DNA of 64,000 nucleotides from Pseudomonas sp. FP198 (GTDB lineage: Bacteria; Pseudomonadota; Gammaproteobacteria; Pseudomonadales; Pseudomonadaceae), in contig NZ_CP117452.1 of assembly GCF_030687895.1 (NCBI RefSeq), positions 699,501 through 763,500 of the forward strand, written 5' to 3'. Positions within the stretch are counted from its first letter, which is position 1; every line of letters begins with the position of its first letter. Below, one piece after another: positions 1-7,949 of the stretch. The notes beneath the pieces were generated by a model, which did not search any database, was not told where the DNA came from, and saw nothing but the letters and a program-made list of their open reading frames with translations. Made by a program: the position numbers and the translations under genes.

Positions 1-1043
1 TCGACATCGCCGATATCGATGCCCAGCTCCAGGGACGCGGTGGCGATCAATACCTGCAGTTCGCCGCGCTTGAGGCGTTGTTCGGCGTCGAGGCGAAACT
101 CCTTGGCCAGGCTGCCGTGATGGGCCGCCACCGCCTCCTTGCCCAGGCGCTCGCTCAAATGCCGGCTCAGGCGTTCGGCCAGGCGCCGGGTATTGACGAA
201 CACCAGCGTGGTCCGGTGTTGCCGAGCCAGTTCGGCGAGCCGGTTGTAGACCAGTTCCCAGACATCGTTGGCCATCACCGTCGAGAGCGGCACGGGCGGC
301 ACTTCGATGTCCAGGTCCCGTGGGCGGGCATGGCCGATGTCGACGATTTCACAGGTGCGTCCCTGGCCGACGAGAAAGCGCGACACCGCTTCGATGGGTT
401 TTTGCGTGGCGGACAGGCCGATGCGCACCAGCGGTTCGGCGCACAGCGCTTGCAGTCGCTCCAGGCTCAAGGCCAGGTGGCTGCCGCGTTTGCTCGCGGC
501 GATGGCATGGATTTCATCAATGATCACCGTGCGCGTGCTGGCGAGCATCTGCCGGCCGGAATCGGAACCGAGCAGCACGTAGAGCGATTCGGGCGTGGTC
601 ACCAGGATGTGCGGCGCGGTCTTGCGCATCGCCGTGCGGTCTTTTTGCGGGGTGTCGCCGGTGCGCACCGCCGTGGTGATGGGCAAGGGCGGCAAGCCCA
701 TTCGTTGCAACTGCTCGGTGATGCCGGCCAGGGGATTTTGCAGATTGATGCGGATATCGTTGCTCAACGCCTTGAGCGGCGAGACGTAGACCACCAGGGT
801 CTGGTCCGGCAGACCGCCTTGCGCCAGGCCGCGATGCACCAGGTCATCAAGCACTGCGAGAAACGCCGTCAGGGTCTTGCCCGAGCCGGTGGGCGCTGCG
901 ACCAGCACCGAACGCCGTTGGCTGATCAACGGCCACGCCCGGGCCTGGGCGGCGGTGACCGCCGGGAATGTCTGGCTGAACCAGGCGCGAACGGCGGGGT
1001 GAAAGCCTGCCATGGCGTGGTCGGCTGGAAGGGGCAGATTCAT
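1..1043 (-). CDS. lhr: Lhr-type ATP-dependent DEAD/DEAH helicase, 5' part (runs off left edge)
   Basis: Large superfamily 2 helicase of the Lhr group, an ATP-driven DNA/RNA translocase linked to DNA repair. Only the first 347 residues are in the window and there is no stop before base 1. Seen in order: the N-terminal FHPAVRAWF segment typical of Lhr, Walker A APTGSGKT (about residues 50-57), the SPLKAL motif Ia, Walker B DEIH, motif III SATQKP, then the start of the second RecA domain ending in an [16 protein letters not shown] motif V. The start ATG at 1043 is followed by another Met eleven residues in, just before the conserved FHPAV, so the true start is uncertain by 10 codons. It is divergent from the epimerase pair, with a REPIN between them. 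Confidence 0.9.
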   Translation of the reverse strand, partial: MNLPLPADHAMAGFHPAVRAWFSQTFPAVTAAQARAWPLISQRRSVLVAAPTGSGKTLTAFLAVLDDLVHRGLAQGGLPDQTLVVYVSPLKALSNDIRINLQNPLAGITEQLQRMGLPPLPITTAVRTGDTPQKDRTAMRKTAPHILVTTPESLYVLLGSDSGRQMLASTRTVIIDEIHAIAASKRGSHLALSLERLQALCAEPLVRIGLSATQKPIEAVSRFLVGQGRTCEIVDIGHARPRDLDIEVPPVPLSTVMANDVWELVYNRLAELARQHRTTLVFVNTRRLAERLSRHLSERLGKEAVAAHHGSLAKEFRLDAEQRLKRGELQVLIATASLELGIDIGDV

Positions 1044-1116
1044 AGGGGCAGTTTAGGCGGGTGGGGTGGGTAGGATGCAAGTACCGTCCGGGATCTCTAT
1101 TGCCTGTTCAGGCCCC

Positions 1117-1190
1117 ATCGCGAGCAAGCTCGCTCCCACAGGGGATCTCGACTGTGCATGCAATCATGTGGGAGCGAGCTTGCTCGCGAT
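1117..1190. repeat. REPIN (inverted pair of 23-bp REPs)
   Basis: Two copies of the Pseudomonas REP core (GTGGGAGCGAGCTTGCTCGC) in inverted orientation, at 1117-1139 and 1168-1190, separated by 28 bases. It lies in the 295-base gap between the divergent lhr and sugar-epimerase genes. I see no further gene there. Confidence 0.93.
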
Positions 1191-1338
1191 GGCGGCCTCA
1201 AGGCCTGCGCAAATCCGGCGATCTGCACATTACGGATGACGGTTGCGCACTAAACCCGCAAAATGCAACGATTCCGACCACGCCCACGGGCGTTGTCGAC
1301 CAAAATTCTTGTGCCAACAGACTGGGCCTGCTGACTTT

Positions 1339-2223
1339 ATGCGAATGCGCCTTATGTTACTGGGCGGCGGAAATGCCCTTGGGCAGGCGCTGATTCGCCT
1401 CGGTGCAGAAGAAGACATCGGTTTTCTTGCCCCCCGCCCACCCGAAGATGGCTGGGATGCCGCGAGCCTGACGCAGTTGCTCGACGACACCCGGCCGGAC
1501 GCCTTGATCAACCTGGCGTACTACTTCGACTGGTTCCAGGCCGAGACCGTCAGCGAGCAGCGCCTGGCGAGCCAGGAGCGGGCGGTCGAGCGCCTGGCCG
1601 AACTGTGCCAGCATCACAACATCGTCCTGCTGCAACCATCGAGTTACCGTGTATTCGACGGTTCGCGCGCCACCGCCTACAGCGAAAAAGACGAGCCGGT
1701 GCCCCTGGGCTTGCGTGGCCAGGCACTGTGGCGCATTGAGCAAAGCGTGCGCGCCACCTGTCCGCAGCATGTGCTGCTGCGTTTTGGCTGGCTGCTGGAC
1801 GACAGCGCCGATGGCATCCTCGGACGCTTCCTGGCCCGCGCCGAGCAGCCCGAAGAGCTGCTGCTGGCCGACGACCGCCGGGGTAATCCGACACCGGTTG
1901 ACGATGCGGCGCGGGTGATCATTTCGGTGCTCAAGCAACTCGATTGCGCGGCGCCGCTGTGGGGTACGTACCATTACGCCGGCCACGAGGCGACGACGCC
2001 GCTGGCGCTGGGCCAGGCAATTCTTACCGAAGCCCGCGCCCTGCACCCGCTGGCCATCGAGTCGCCCACGCCCCAGGCCCACGCCGCGCGGCCGGACGCC
2101 GCCGAAGAACCGCAGCACGCGGTGCTGGCCTGCAAGAAAATTCTGCACACTTTCGGGATCAAGCCACGCGCCTGGCGCGCCGCACTCCCGGGCTTACTGG
2201 ATAGGTTTTATCGCCATGGCTAA
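1339..2223 (+). CDS. RmlD-like sugar-nucleotide reductase/epimerase (NAD(P)-binding)
   Basis: Extended short-chain dehydrogenase resembling dTDP-4-dehydrorhamnose reductase (RmlD). The N-terminus MRMRLMLLGGGNALGQAL is a Rossmann beta-strand plus glycine-rich turn. An SSYRVFDG strand and PVPLGLRGQALWRIE segment match the family's mid region, although the usual YxxxK catalytic pair is altered to YSEKDE/GLRGQ, so activity as a classical reductase is not assured. I chose the ATG at 1339 because it puts the Rossmann fold at the N-terminus; the frame is open 32 codons further upstream. It overlaps the next gene by 8 bases, so the two are probably co-translated. The same pair sits beside oprG in P. 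aeruginosa (PA4069-PA4068). Substrate unknown. Confidence 0.82.
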   Translation: MRMRLMLLGGGNALGQALIRLGAEEDIGFLAPRPPEDGWDAASLTQLLDDTRPDALINLAYYFDWFQAETVSEQRLASQERAVERLAELCQHHNIVLLQPSSYRVFDGSRATAYSEKDEPVPLGLRGQALWRIEQSVRATCPQHVLLRFGWLLDDSADGILGRFLARAEQPEELLLADDRRGNPTPVDDAARVIISVLKQLDCAAPLWGTYHYAGHEATTPLALGQAILTEARALHPLAIESPTPQAHAARPDAAEEPQHAVLACKKILHTFGIKPRAWRAALPGLLDRFYRHG

Positions 2224-3145
2224 AGGCCCTGTTTTAATCACCGGCGGCGCCGGTTTCATCGGTTCGCACTTGACCGACGCGTTGCTCGCCAACGGCCATT
2301 CGGTGCGCATTCTCGATGACTTGTCCACCGGCAAGCGCAGCAACCTGCCGCTGGACAACCCGGCAGTCGAATTGATCGAGGGCGACGTCGCCGATGCGGC
2401 GCTGGTCGCCCGGGCCATGGCCGGGTGCAGCGCGGTGGCACACCTGGCGGCGGTGGCCTCGGTGCAAGCCTCGGTGGACGACCCGGTGCGCACCCACCAG
2501 AGTAATTTCATCGGCACCCTGAATGTCTGCGAGGCCATGCGCCAGGCGGGCGTGAAACGGATGCTGTTCGCCTCCAGCGCCGCAGTCTATGGCAACAATG
2601 GCGAAGGCCAGTCCATCGACGAAGACACCTCCAAGGCGCCGCTTACGCCCTACGCTTCGGACAAACTGGCGAGCGAGTTCTACCTCGACTTCTACCGGCG
2701 CCAGCATGATCTCGAACCGGTGGTGTTCCGCTTCTTCAACATCTACGGTCCACGCCAGGATCCGTCCTCGCCGTACTCGGGGGTCATCAGCATTTTCAGC
2801 GAGCGGGCACAGAAAGGCTTGCCGATCAGCGTATTCGGCGACGGCGAGCAGACCCGGGATTTCGTCTACGTGGAAGACCTGGTACAGGTGCTGGTGCAGG
2901 CCGTCGAGAAACCCGAGGTGCAAGTGGGCCCGGTGAATGTCGGCTGGAACCAGGCCACCACGCTCAAGCAGATGCTCCAGGCCCTGGCCGACGTGGTCGG
3001 GGATTTGCCCGCGATCAGCTACGGCCCGGCGCGCTCCGGCGACATCCGCCATTCGCGGGCTGATAACCGGCGGTTGCTGGAACGTTTCGACTTGCCGGCG
3101 CAAACGCCGATGAGCGTGGGCCTGGCGCGGTTGCTTGGGCGCTGA
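2216..3145 (+). CDS. NAD-dependent epimerase/dehydratase (GalE/WbpP-like)
   Basis: A 309-residue extended SDR. Seen: the NAD-binding GGAGFIGSHL motif at residues 11-20, an acidic DD ending beta-2, the AVYG strand carrying the catalytic Ser/Thr region near residue 125, and the YASDK catalytic Tyr-Lys pair near 143-147. RFFNIYGPRQDP and RDFVYVEDL segments are those of UDP-sugar 4-epimerases. It likely acts on a nucleotide sugar in the cytoplasm together with the overlapping upstream gene. A rho-independent terminator follows at once, so the two genes form a complete unit. The exact sugar cannot be read from sequence. Confidence 0.88.
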   Translation: MAKGPVLITGGAGFIGSHLTDALLANGHSVRILDDLSTGKRSNLPLDNPAVELIEGDVADAALVARAMAGCSAVAHLAAVASVQASVDDPVRTHQSNFIGTLNVCEAMRQAGVKRMLFASSAAVYGNNGEGQSIDEDTSKAPLTPYASDKLASEFYLDFYRRQHDLEPVVFRFFNIYGPRQDPSSPYSGVISIFSERAQKGLPISVFGDGEQTRDFVYVEDLVQVLVQAVEKPEVQVGPVNVGWNQATTLKQMLQALADVVGDLPAISYGPARSGDIRHSRADNRRLLERFDLPAQTPMSVGLARLLGR

Positions 3146-3163
3146 GTTTTCACCGTTACAAGA

Positions 3164-3188
3164 AAGGCGCCCTTAGGGGCGCCTTTTT
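3164..3188 (+). terminator. Rho-independent terminator after the epimerase pair
   Basis: Stem AAGGCGCCC / GGGGCGCCTT with a short TTA loop and a T-run (GCCTTTTT), 18 bases after the epimerase stop. The opposite strand also reads a stem followed by TTTCTT, so it may act in both directions and also end oprG transcription. Confidence 0.88.
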
Positions 3189-3200
3189 CATAGTGAATCC

Positions 3201-3293
3201 GTGGCGAGGGAGCTTGCTCCCGCTCGAGCGCGCAGCGGTCGCAAAATCTCTGGGTCTGCTTCGCAGCCCAGCGGGAGCAAGCTCCCTCGCCAC
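3201..3293. repeat. REPIN, second family (GTGGCGAGGGAGCTTGCTCCC type)
   Basis: A long imperfect inverted repeat. GTGGCGAGGGAGCTTGCTCCC begins at 3201 and its complement ends at 3293. The inner arm is GC-rich with matching GCTGCG-like segments. The same family recurs at 13703-13793 and 24421-24528. It sits between the convergent epimerase and oprG genes. Confidence 0.9.
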
Positions 3294-3317
3294 ATGGAGA
3301 TCGCGTCGCCGGACGGC

Positions 3318-4017
3318 TCAGAACTTGTAGCCCAACCCCACCATGTAGACGAACGGATCCACGTCCACGTCAACCTTGGCCCGCGTTCCGCCGGCCACCG
3401 CGTTGTTGTCGACATAGGCGGTGGTGTCGATGTCGATGTAGCGGACCTGGCCGTTGATCATGATGTTGTCCGTCAGCATGTAGTCGGCGCCGACTTGCCA
3501 CGCCATGCCCCAGCTGTTGCTCGCCCGGAAGTTGCTGAAACCGTTGGCGCTGGCGTCGCTGCCGACGTGTTCGTCATAGATCCAGGTGTAGTTGATGCCG
3601 GCGCCGACGTAAGGCTGGAAGGCGGACTTGGCGTCGAGCGGGTAGTAGACCAGGCTCAGGGTCGGCGGCAGGTGCTTAAGTGTGCCGAGCTTGCCATTGG
3701 CCGCGCCCAGGGCGGTGCCTTTGATTTTCACGTCGTGCTCGAATGGCGAGGCCGCCAGCAGCTCGATTCCCCAATTGTCGGTGAGCATGTAGGCGAAGTT
3801 CAGGCCCAACTGAGTGTCGCTGCTCATGGTCGCCTTGCCGCCCAGGTCGGTACCGGCCAGCGGGCCACGGTCGACCTTGACGCTGGAACTGTCGGCATCC
3901 GGATTGACAGTGATGGCGCCGGCGCGAACGATGATATCGCCGGCGGTATGGGCCTGGGCGAGTGGTGCCGCGAGCGCGAGGGCGACGAGGGGAAGCGCTG
4001 AGCAGAGACTTTTGCAT
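3318..4017 (-). CDS. oprG: OmpW/OprG family outer-membrane porin, apparent frameshift in signal peptide
   Basis: Eight-stranded beta-barrel of the OmpW family, a channel for small or hydrophobic molecules in the outer membrane. The mature part reads cleanly: HTAGDIIVRAGAITV at the N-terminus, the LPPTLSLVYYPLD and PYVGAGINYTWIYDE strands, and a terminal aromatic (GLGYKF) as Bam-recognised barrels have. The start is anomalous. The ATG at 4017 has a good ribosome site (CCGGAG) and encodes MQKSLLSAS, but the frame then leaves the rest of the signal peptide, LVALALAAPLAQA. Removing one base from the G4 run at 3989-3992 joins them perfectly. Without that correction the barrel frame runs upstream through REP DNA with no plausible start. 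It is either a real phase-variable or null allele, or a sequencing error. It lies beside the zinc operon as in P. aeruginosa (PA4067). Confidence 0.85.
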
Positions 4018-4125
4018 GGGGGCTCCGGAGAACATTCAAAAAGGATGTCCCATGTTACGAAGCCGTCTGGAGCGGTCTTTTGACTCAGCTCAATGAAAGT
4101 GTGATGAGGAAGCCTGGAGGCCCCC

Positions 4126-4218
4126 ATCGCGAGCAAGCTCGCTCCCACAGTGGTTCTGCGGCGGGCACAGGATTTGTGTTCACAGCCGATCCACTGTGGG
4201 AGCGAGCTTGCTCGCGAT
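4126..4218. repeat. REPIN (inverted pair of 23-bp REPs)
   Basis: REP cores at 4126-4148 and 4196-4218 in inverted orientation, 47 bases apart, between oprG and the end of the zinc operon (both on the minus strand). Confidence 0.93.
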
Positions 4219-4251
4219 AGCTATCTCACGGGCAATAAATAACTACCAGAC

Positions 4252-4785
4252 TCACTCCGGCAGCTCATACACATAAATCTTCTGCGCCTCCATCTGATAC
4301 CCGGCATCGGCCAGTTCACTGGTGGATGGCTTGACCTGCATCGGCCCTTCCACCCAGTACGGTTGATAAAGCTCGTCGAGCTTGACCCCGACTTCGCTTT
4401 TCACATGCACGATCTGGTTCGACGGCGGAGGCGGCACGTGGATGCAGGCGCCGAAATACGGCACCAGCAGGAAGTCGGTCGTGCGGCCTTCCTCGCTGAC
4501 TTCCAGCGGCACGATATAACCCGGCAAGCGAATCTGCTGGCCGTCCAGGGCCTTGACCACCGGGGCGTTGGGTATGTCCTGCCGGGCCGCCGGCGCGGAC
4601 TCGGCGGCCAGGGCGTCGCTCATTTTCGACAGGTCATGCAAGGGCGTCATGTTCGGCACTTCCGGCGGTGCGTCCGGCGGGATCATTTCCGACCAGGCCA
4701 GGTCCCTCGGCTCGGCCGCCCACAACGGCAGGCTGACCAGCATCAACAGCGCAAGCAGGGCGCGGGGCATTTTCAACGTCCTCAT
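4252..4785 (-). CDS. DUF3299 periplasmic protein of the zinc-uptake operon (ZrgE-like)
   Basis: A 177-residue exported protein. The signal peptide is visible at the N-terminus (MPRALLALLMLVSLPLWAAE). The DUF3299 core follows: a beta-rich domain with IRLPGYIVPLE, DFLLVPYFGACIHVPPPP and the C-terminal KIYVYELPE. The Cys and His of the GACIHVPPPP loop could bind metal, but this is inference. The start ATG at 4785 overlaps the stop of the permease gene by 4 bases, which decides it over an upstream Met 35 codons earlier. It is the last gene of a four-gene operon matching PA4066 in P. aeruginosa and zrg genes of Vibrio. It probably assists periplasmic zinc handling; its biochemical role is not established. 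Confidence 0.85.
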   Translation of the reverse strand: MRTLKMPRALLALLMLVSLPLWAAEPRDLAWSEMIPPDAPPEVPNMTPLHDLSKMSDALAAESAPAARQDIPNAPVVKALDGQQIRLPGYIVPLEVSEEGRTTDFLLVPYFGACIHVPPPPSNQIVHVKSEVGVKLDELYQPYWVEGPMQVKPSTSELADAGYQMEAQKIYVYELPE

Positions 4786-6047
4786 AAACGGATCGACAGG
4801 CCATCGGCCAGCGATTGGCGATAGGCGCGCCAGGCCGGCACGCTGCCCATCAGCAGGGCGGCGACCAGAATGCCAGTCAGCAGCGTCCATTCATACTCGC
4901 TCGGCCAGCCCAGCGGCAGATACAGGCCGTAGGCCGACTGCACGTAACCCTGGGCGACGGCGATGCCGATGTACAGCAAGGCCAGCCCGGCGGTGACTCC
5001 GGCCAGCGCCAGCGCAAAGGCTTCAAGCACCAGCAGCGTCGCGATGTGCCACGGCCGCGCGCCCACCGAGCGCAGGATCGCCATTTCCCGGCGGCGCTCG
5101 TTGAGACTGGTGAGGATCGCCGTGAGCATGCCGATCAAGCCGGTCAGCACCACGAACAGTGAAATCACGAACAAGGCTTTTTCCGCCGTGCCCATCAGGC
5201 TCCACAACTCTTGCAGCGCGACGCCGGGCAGGATCGCCAGCAGCGGCTCGCCACGGAATTCGTTGATTTCGCGTTGCAGCGCAAAGGTGGAAATCTTGCT
5301 GTTGAGGCCAAGCATGAACGCGGTGATCGCCTTGGGCGTAAGGTCCATGTTGCGGGCCTGGTCGGCGCTGATACGGCCGTTGCCCTGGGCGGGCACGCCA
5401 TTTTTCCAGTCGACATGGATCGCCTCCATGCCGCCGAGGCTGATGTGCAGCGTACGGTCCACCGGCGTGCCGGTGCGCTTGAGAATCCCGACCACGGTGA
5501 ACGGTTTGTCGTCATGCTTGACCAGGCTGATGGCCGCCACGCCGTGGGCCAACACCAGCTTTTCCCCGAGTTTGTAACGCAGCGCCTCGGCCACTTCCGC
5601 GCCGAGCACCACTTCGAACGGATCGCTGGCGAATGCCCGGCCGTCCGCCAGTTCCAGATGTTGCCGGCGACCGTACTGGTAATGCTCGAAGTAGGCCTCG
5701 GTGGTGCCCATCACCCGATAACCGCGATGGGAATCGCCAAGGGACATGGGGATCGCCCATTTCACTTTCGGGTTGTTGGCGAACTGCTCGAAGCTGTCCC
5801 AGCGAATGTTATTGGTGGCGTTGCCGATGCGAAACACCGAGTACAACAGCAGGTTCACCGAACCGGAGCGAGCGCCGACAATCAGGTCGGTGCCGCTGAT
5901 GGTGCTGGCGAAACTGGCCCGCGCCTCGGTACGCACGCGCTCCACGGCCAGCAGCAGGCAAACGGAAAGGGCAATGGCAAAAGCGGTGAGGATCGCCGTG
6001 AAGCGGCGGTTCGCCAGGCTGGCCATGGCTAGACGGAACAAATACAT
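4782..6047 (-). CDS. ABC transporter permease, FtsX/MacB type (zinc operon)
   Basis: A 421-residue FtsX-family permease. One N-terminal membrane segment (about residues 15-37) is followed by a large periplasmic MacB_PCD-like domain of roughly 220 residues and three C-terminal membrane helices, ending in PAWRAYRQSLADGLSIRL. This is the layout of MacB/LolCE mechanotransmission permeases rather than a classical importer. The start at 6047 is one base after the stop of the ATPase gene (TGA-G-ATG). In P. aeruginosa the homologous PA4063-PA4066 genes are induced under zinc starvation. How a MacB-like pump helps zinc uptake is unclear; it may remodel or release the DUF2796/DUF3299 proteins. Confidence 0.9.
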   Translation of the reverse strand: MYLFRLAMASLANRRFTAILTAFAIALSVCLLLAVERVRTEARASFASTISGTDLIVGARSGSVNLLLYSVFRIGNATNNIRWDSFEQFANNPKVKWAIPMSLGDSHRGYRVMGTTEAYFEHYQYGRRQHLELADGRAFASDPFEVVLGAEVAEALRYKLGEKLVLAHGVAAISLVKHDDKPFTVVGILKRTGTPVDRTLHISLGGMEAIHVDWKNGVPAQGNGRISADQARNMDLTPKAITAFMLGLNSKISTFALQREINEFRGEPLLAILPGVALQELWSLMGTAEKALFVISLFVVLTGLIGMLTAILTSLNERRREMAILRSVGARPWHIATLLVLEAFALALAGVTAGLALLYIGIAVAQGYVQSAYGLYLPLGWPSEYEWTLLTGILVAALLMGSVPAWRAYRQSLADGLSIRL

Positions 6048-6048
6048 C

Positions 6049-6759
6049 TCAGACCTCGAGTGGCGTGGCGGCGCGATTGAGATCGGCCAGCGAGAGGTGG
6101 CGATCGAACAGCGGCGCCAGGCTCTGGTCGTGGCTGACAAACAGCAGGCTCGAACCGGCTTCGCGGCATTCGGCGAAGAGCAGCCGCAGGAAGTTTTCCC
6201 GGGCGTCGTAATCCAGCGCCGAGGTCGGCTCGTCGGCGATCACCAGTTCCGGTTGGCCGATCAGCGCGCGGGCGGCGGCGACCCGTTGTTGCTGGCCGAT
6301 GGACAATGAGTCGGCGCGTCGCTCCAGCAGGCTCGAATCGCTCAGCCCGAGGTGGGCCAGCAGCGTGGCGGCGGCTTGATCGACGCTGCCATGGCGTTGC
6401 TTCGCCCGTTGTGCGCGCAATGTCGAGAAATGGCAGGGCAGCTCGACGTTTTCGCGCACCGAGAGAAATGGCAGCAGGTTGAACTGCTGGAAAATGTAGC
6501 CGGTATGGTCCACGCGAAAGCGGTCGCGGCGGCCGGCGCCCAGTTCGCTGAGCTCCTGGCCGAGCAGGCGGATGCTGCCGCGATCGGGTGTCTGCACACC
6601 GCCCAGCAGCCCCAGCAACGTGGTCTTGCCGCTGCCGCTGGGGCCCTTGAGAAACAGGGTTTCACCGGCCTCCAGGCGAAACGCCGGGATATCCAGCAAG
6701 AGCGGATGCCCGGGCCAACTGAAGCCCAGGTCGGACAGTTCGATGAGTGCTTGGGTCAT
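6049..6759 (-). CDS. ABC transporter ATP-binding protein (zinc operon, LolD/MacB-like)
   Basis: A 236-residue ABC ATPase. It has Walker A GPSGSGKTT (residues 39-47), a Q-loop FQQFNLLPFL, the signature LSIGQQQRV, Walker B LVIADEPTSALD and switch His in FVSHDQSL. The sequence groups with the MacB/LolD branch, in line with the FtsX-type permease encoded one base downstream. It energises the complex from the cytoplasmic face of the inner membrane. The gap of about 137 bases to the upstream DUF2796 gene is filled by a REPIN, which may uncouple or attenuate expression between the two. Confidence 0.93.
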   Translation of the reverse strand: MTQALIELSDLGFSWPGHPLLLDIPAFRLEAGETLFLKGPSGSGKTTLLGLLGGVQTPDRGSIRLLGQELSELGAGRRDRFRVDHTGYIFQQFNLLPFLSVRENVELPCHFSTLRAQRAKQRHGSVDQAAATLLAHLGLSDSSLLERRADSLSIGQQQRVAAARALIGQPELVIADEPTSALDYDARENFLRLLFAECREAGSSLLFVSHDQSLAPLFDRHLSLADLNRAATPLEV

Positions 6760-6790
6760 GTCGCCGATTTCAAGGGTTATGGAGGCACCT

Positions 6791-6878
6791 GTGGGAGCGA
6801 GCTTGCTCGCGATAGCGATATGTCAGGCAACATCTTTGTTGGATGTGCTGGCCTCATCGCGAGCAAGCTCGCTCCCAC
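6791..6878. repeat. REPIN inside the zinc operon
   Basis: REP cores at 6791-6813 and 6856-6878, inverted, 42 bases apart. Unlike most copies here it lies between two co-oriented genes of one putative operon (DUF2796 and the ABC ATPase). Confidence 0.93.
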
Positions 6879-6896
6879 AATAGGTTTTCGGTGTGC

Positions 6897-7481
6897 TTAG
6901 AATTTCAGTGCCGGCGCCTTTGCCGTCACTTCAACACCTTGCTGACCGCTCGGGCTGATCAGTTGTACCTGAATTTTCTGGGTGGCCGGGAAGGTTTTGA
7001 ACAGGGTCGCCAGGTCCAGGTTCTTCAAGGTGCCCGGAACCGCGCAGGTGAACTGGTAGTGGGCATGGATCTCGCTGTGCTCGTCGTGATGCTCGTCGCC
7101 GTCTTCGTCGTGGTCTTCATGGTCCGGCTCATCGCCGAACAGTGGGCTCTCCAGCTCCTGCTGGGCCACGGTGCACTTGGCCGCCGCCGGCAGGTTGAAC
7201 AGCGCCAGGGGTTTTTCCAGCTGCGCCCGCACGGCGGCGACCTTGGCCTTGTCGGCATCGCTGGTGGCGGCGTGTTCGAAGCCGACCAGGTTCATTGCCG
7301 GGCTCTCCAGCTCCAGTTCCAGGGTCTGGCCGTCCAGCGCGGCGTTCAGCCGAGCGACGCCGTGTTCATGGGCACCGAGGCTGCCGTGCTCATGGTCATG
7401 CTCGTGATCATGCTCGACGGCGGCGTGAGCGACAGCCAACGGCAGCAGGGCGAACGGCAAAGCGAGAAGCAGACGGCGCAT
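6897..7481 (-). CDS. Zinc-binding periplasmic protein, DUF2796 / ZrgA family
   Basis: A 194-residue exported protein of the ZrgA (DUF2796) family, expected to capture zinc in the periplasm. It has a cleavable signal peptide (residues 1-20, ending AHA), then a histidine/acid-rich stretch (HDHEHDHEHG, residues 24-33) and a second one near 125-145 (DEHHDEHSEIHAH). These are unusual densities of metal-binding side chains. The conserved C-terminal part includes a Cys pair (KCTVAQQ, FTCAV). It is the first gene of the four-gene zinc operon, with a CCGGAG ribosome site and a Zur-like palindrome 18 bases upstream. The P. aeruginosa equivalent is PA4063; V. cholerae ZrgABCDE is a zinc acquisition system. 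Confidence 0.9.
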   Translation of the reverse strand: MRRLLLALPFALLPLAVAHAAVEHDHEHDHEHGSLGAHEHGVARLNAALDGQTLELELESPAMNLVGFEHAATSDADKAKVAAVRAQLEKPLALFNLPAAAKCTVAQQELESPLFGDEPDHEDHDEDGDEHHDEHSEIHAHYQFTCAVPGTLKNLDLATLFKTFPATQKIQVQLISPSGQQGVEVTAKAPALKF

Positions 7482-7498
7482 GACGAGTCTCCGGAAAG

Positions 7499-7516
7499 GT
7501 TATGTAATCTTATAAC
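7499..7516 (-). promoter_or_regulatory. Zur-box-like palindrome upstream of zrgA
   Basis: On the coding strand it reads GTTATAAGATTACATAAC: an 18-bp imperfect palindrome with outer half-sites GTTAT/ATAAC around a central AT. This is the shape of gammaproteobacterial Zur operators (GTTATAnTATAAC core). It covers a TATAAG that could be the -10 element, so binding would block transcription when zinc is plentiful. Function is inferred. Confidence 0.6.
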
Positions 7517-7601
7517 GAAAGTGCGCAGAGTTTGACCGTCTGCTTGGCGTCGCGCAAGGCCCATGGGAGCATGCGTAGATGAAATCTTCAGGAGCACGGT
7601 G

Positions 7602-7949
7602 ATGTTGCGGATACGCGGAACCGTCGGCGAGTGGCCGGTGGACTTGACGATCGAGATGGATGAAGGCGACTGGGCGCAGCTCGGCGCGCAGTTGCAGGTG
7701 GCCAGGTCCGAGGTTGCGACGACGCCGTCGGCCAGGCCGGCGAGTCAGGACGATGCCCAATGGCAGATCGCTAAGGAACTGCTGCGCAAGGCCGGGCAAT
7801 TGACCGGCCCGGACTTGCTGGAGCAGTTGGAAGGCCTGACCGGCAGCGCTTCGTCCGGCAAGCGTCTGTTGGTGCGTCTGCGCCACAGCGCCGAGGTCAA
7901 GGTGCTGAGCGGCGGGGATACGCCGCTCTACAGCTGGGTCGGTCAGTAA
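7602..7949 (+). CDS. Conserved hypothetical protein (PA4062-like)
   Basis: A 115-residue protein I cannot assign to a named family. It begins MLRIRGTVGEWPVDL, a beta-rich segment with acidic residues (EMDEGDW). The middle is a low-complexity Ala/Pro linker. The C-terminal half is helical (QIAKELLRKAGQL, LLEQLEGLTG) and ends with a basic beta segment (KRLLVRLRHS). The start at 7602 follows an AGGAG ribosome site by 8 bases. It is divergent from the zinc operon and its 3' end overlaps the convergent ybbN gene by 7 bases. The same small gene sits between the zinc operon and the thioredoxin gene in P. aeruginosa. Confidence 0.7.
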   Translation: MLRIRGTVGEWPVDLTIEMDEGDWAQLGAQLQVARSEVATTPSARPASQDDAQWQIAKELLRKAGQLTGPDLLEQLEGLTGSASSGKRLLVRLRHSAEVKVLSGGDTPLYSWVGQ

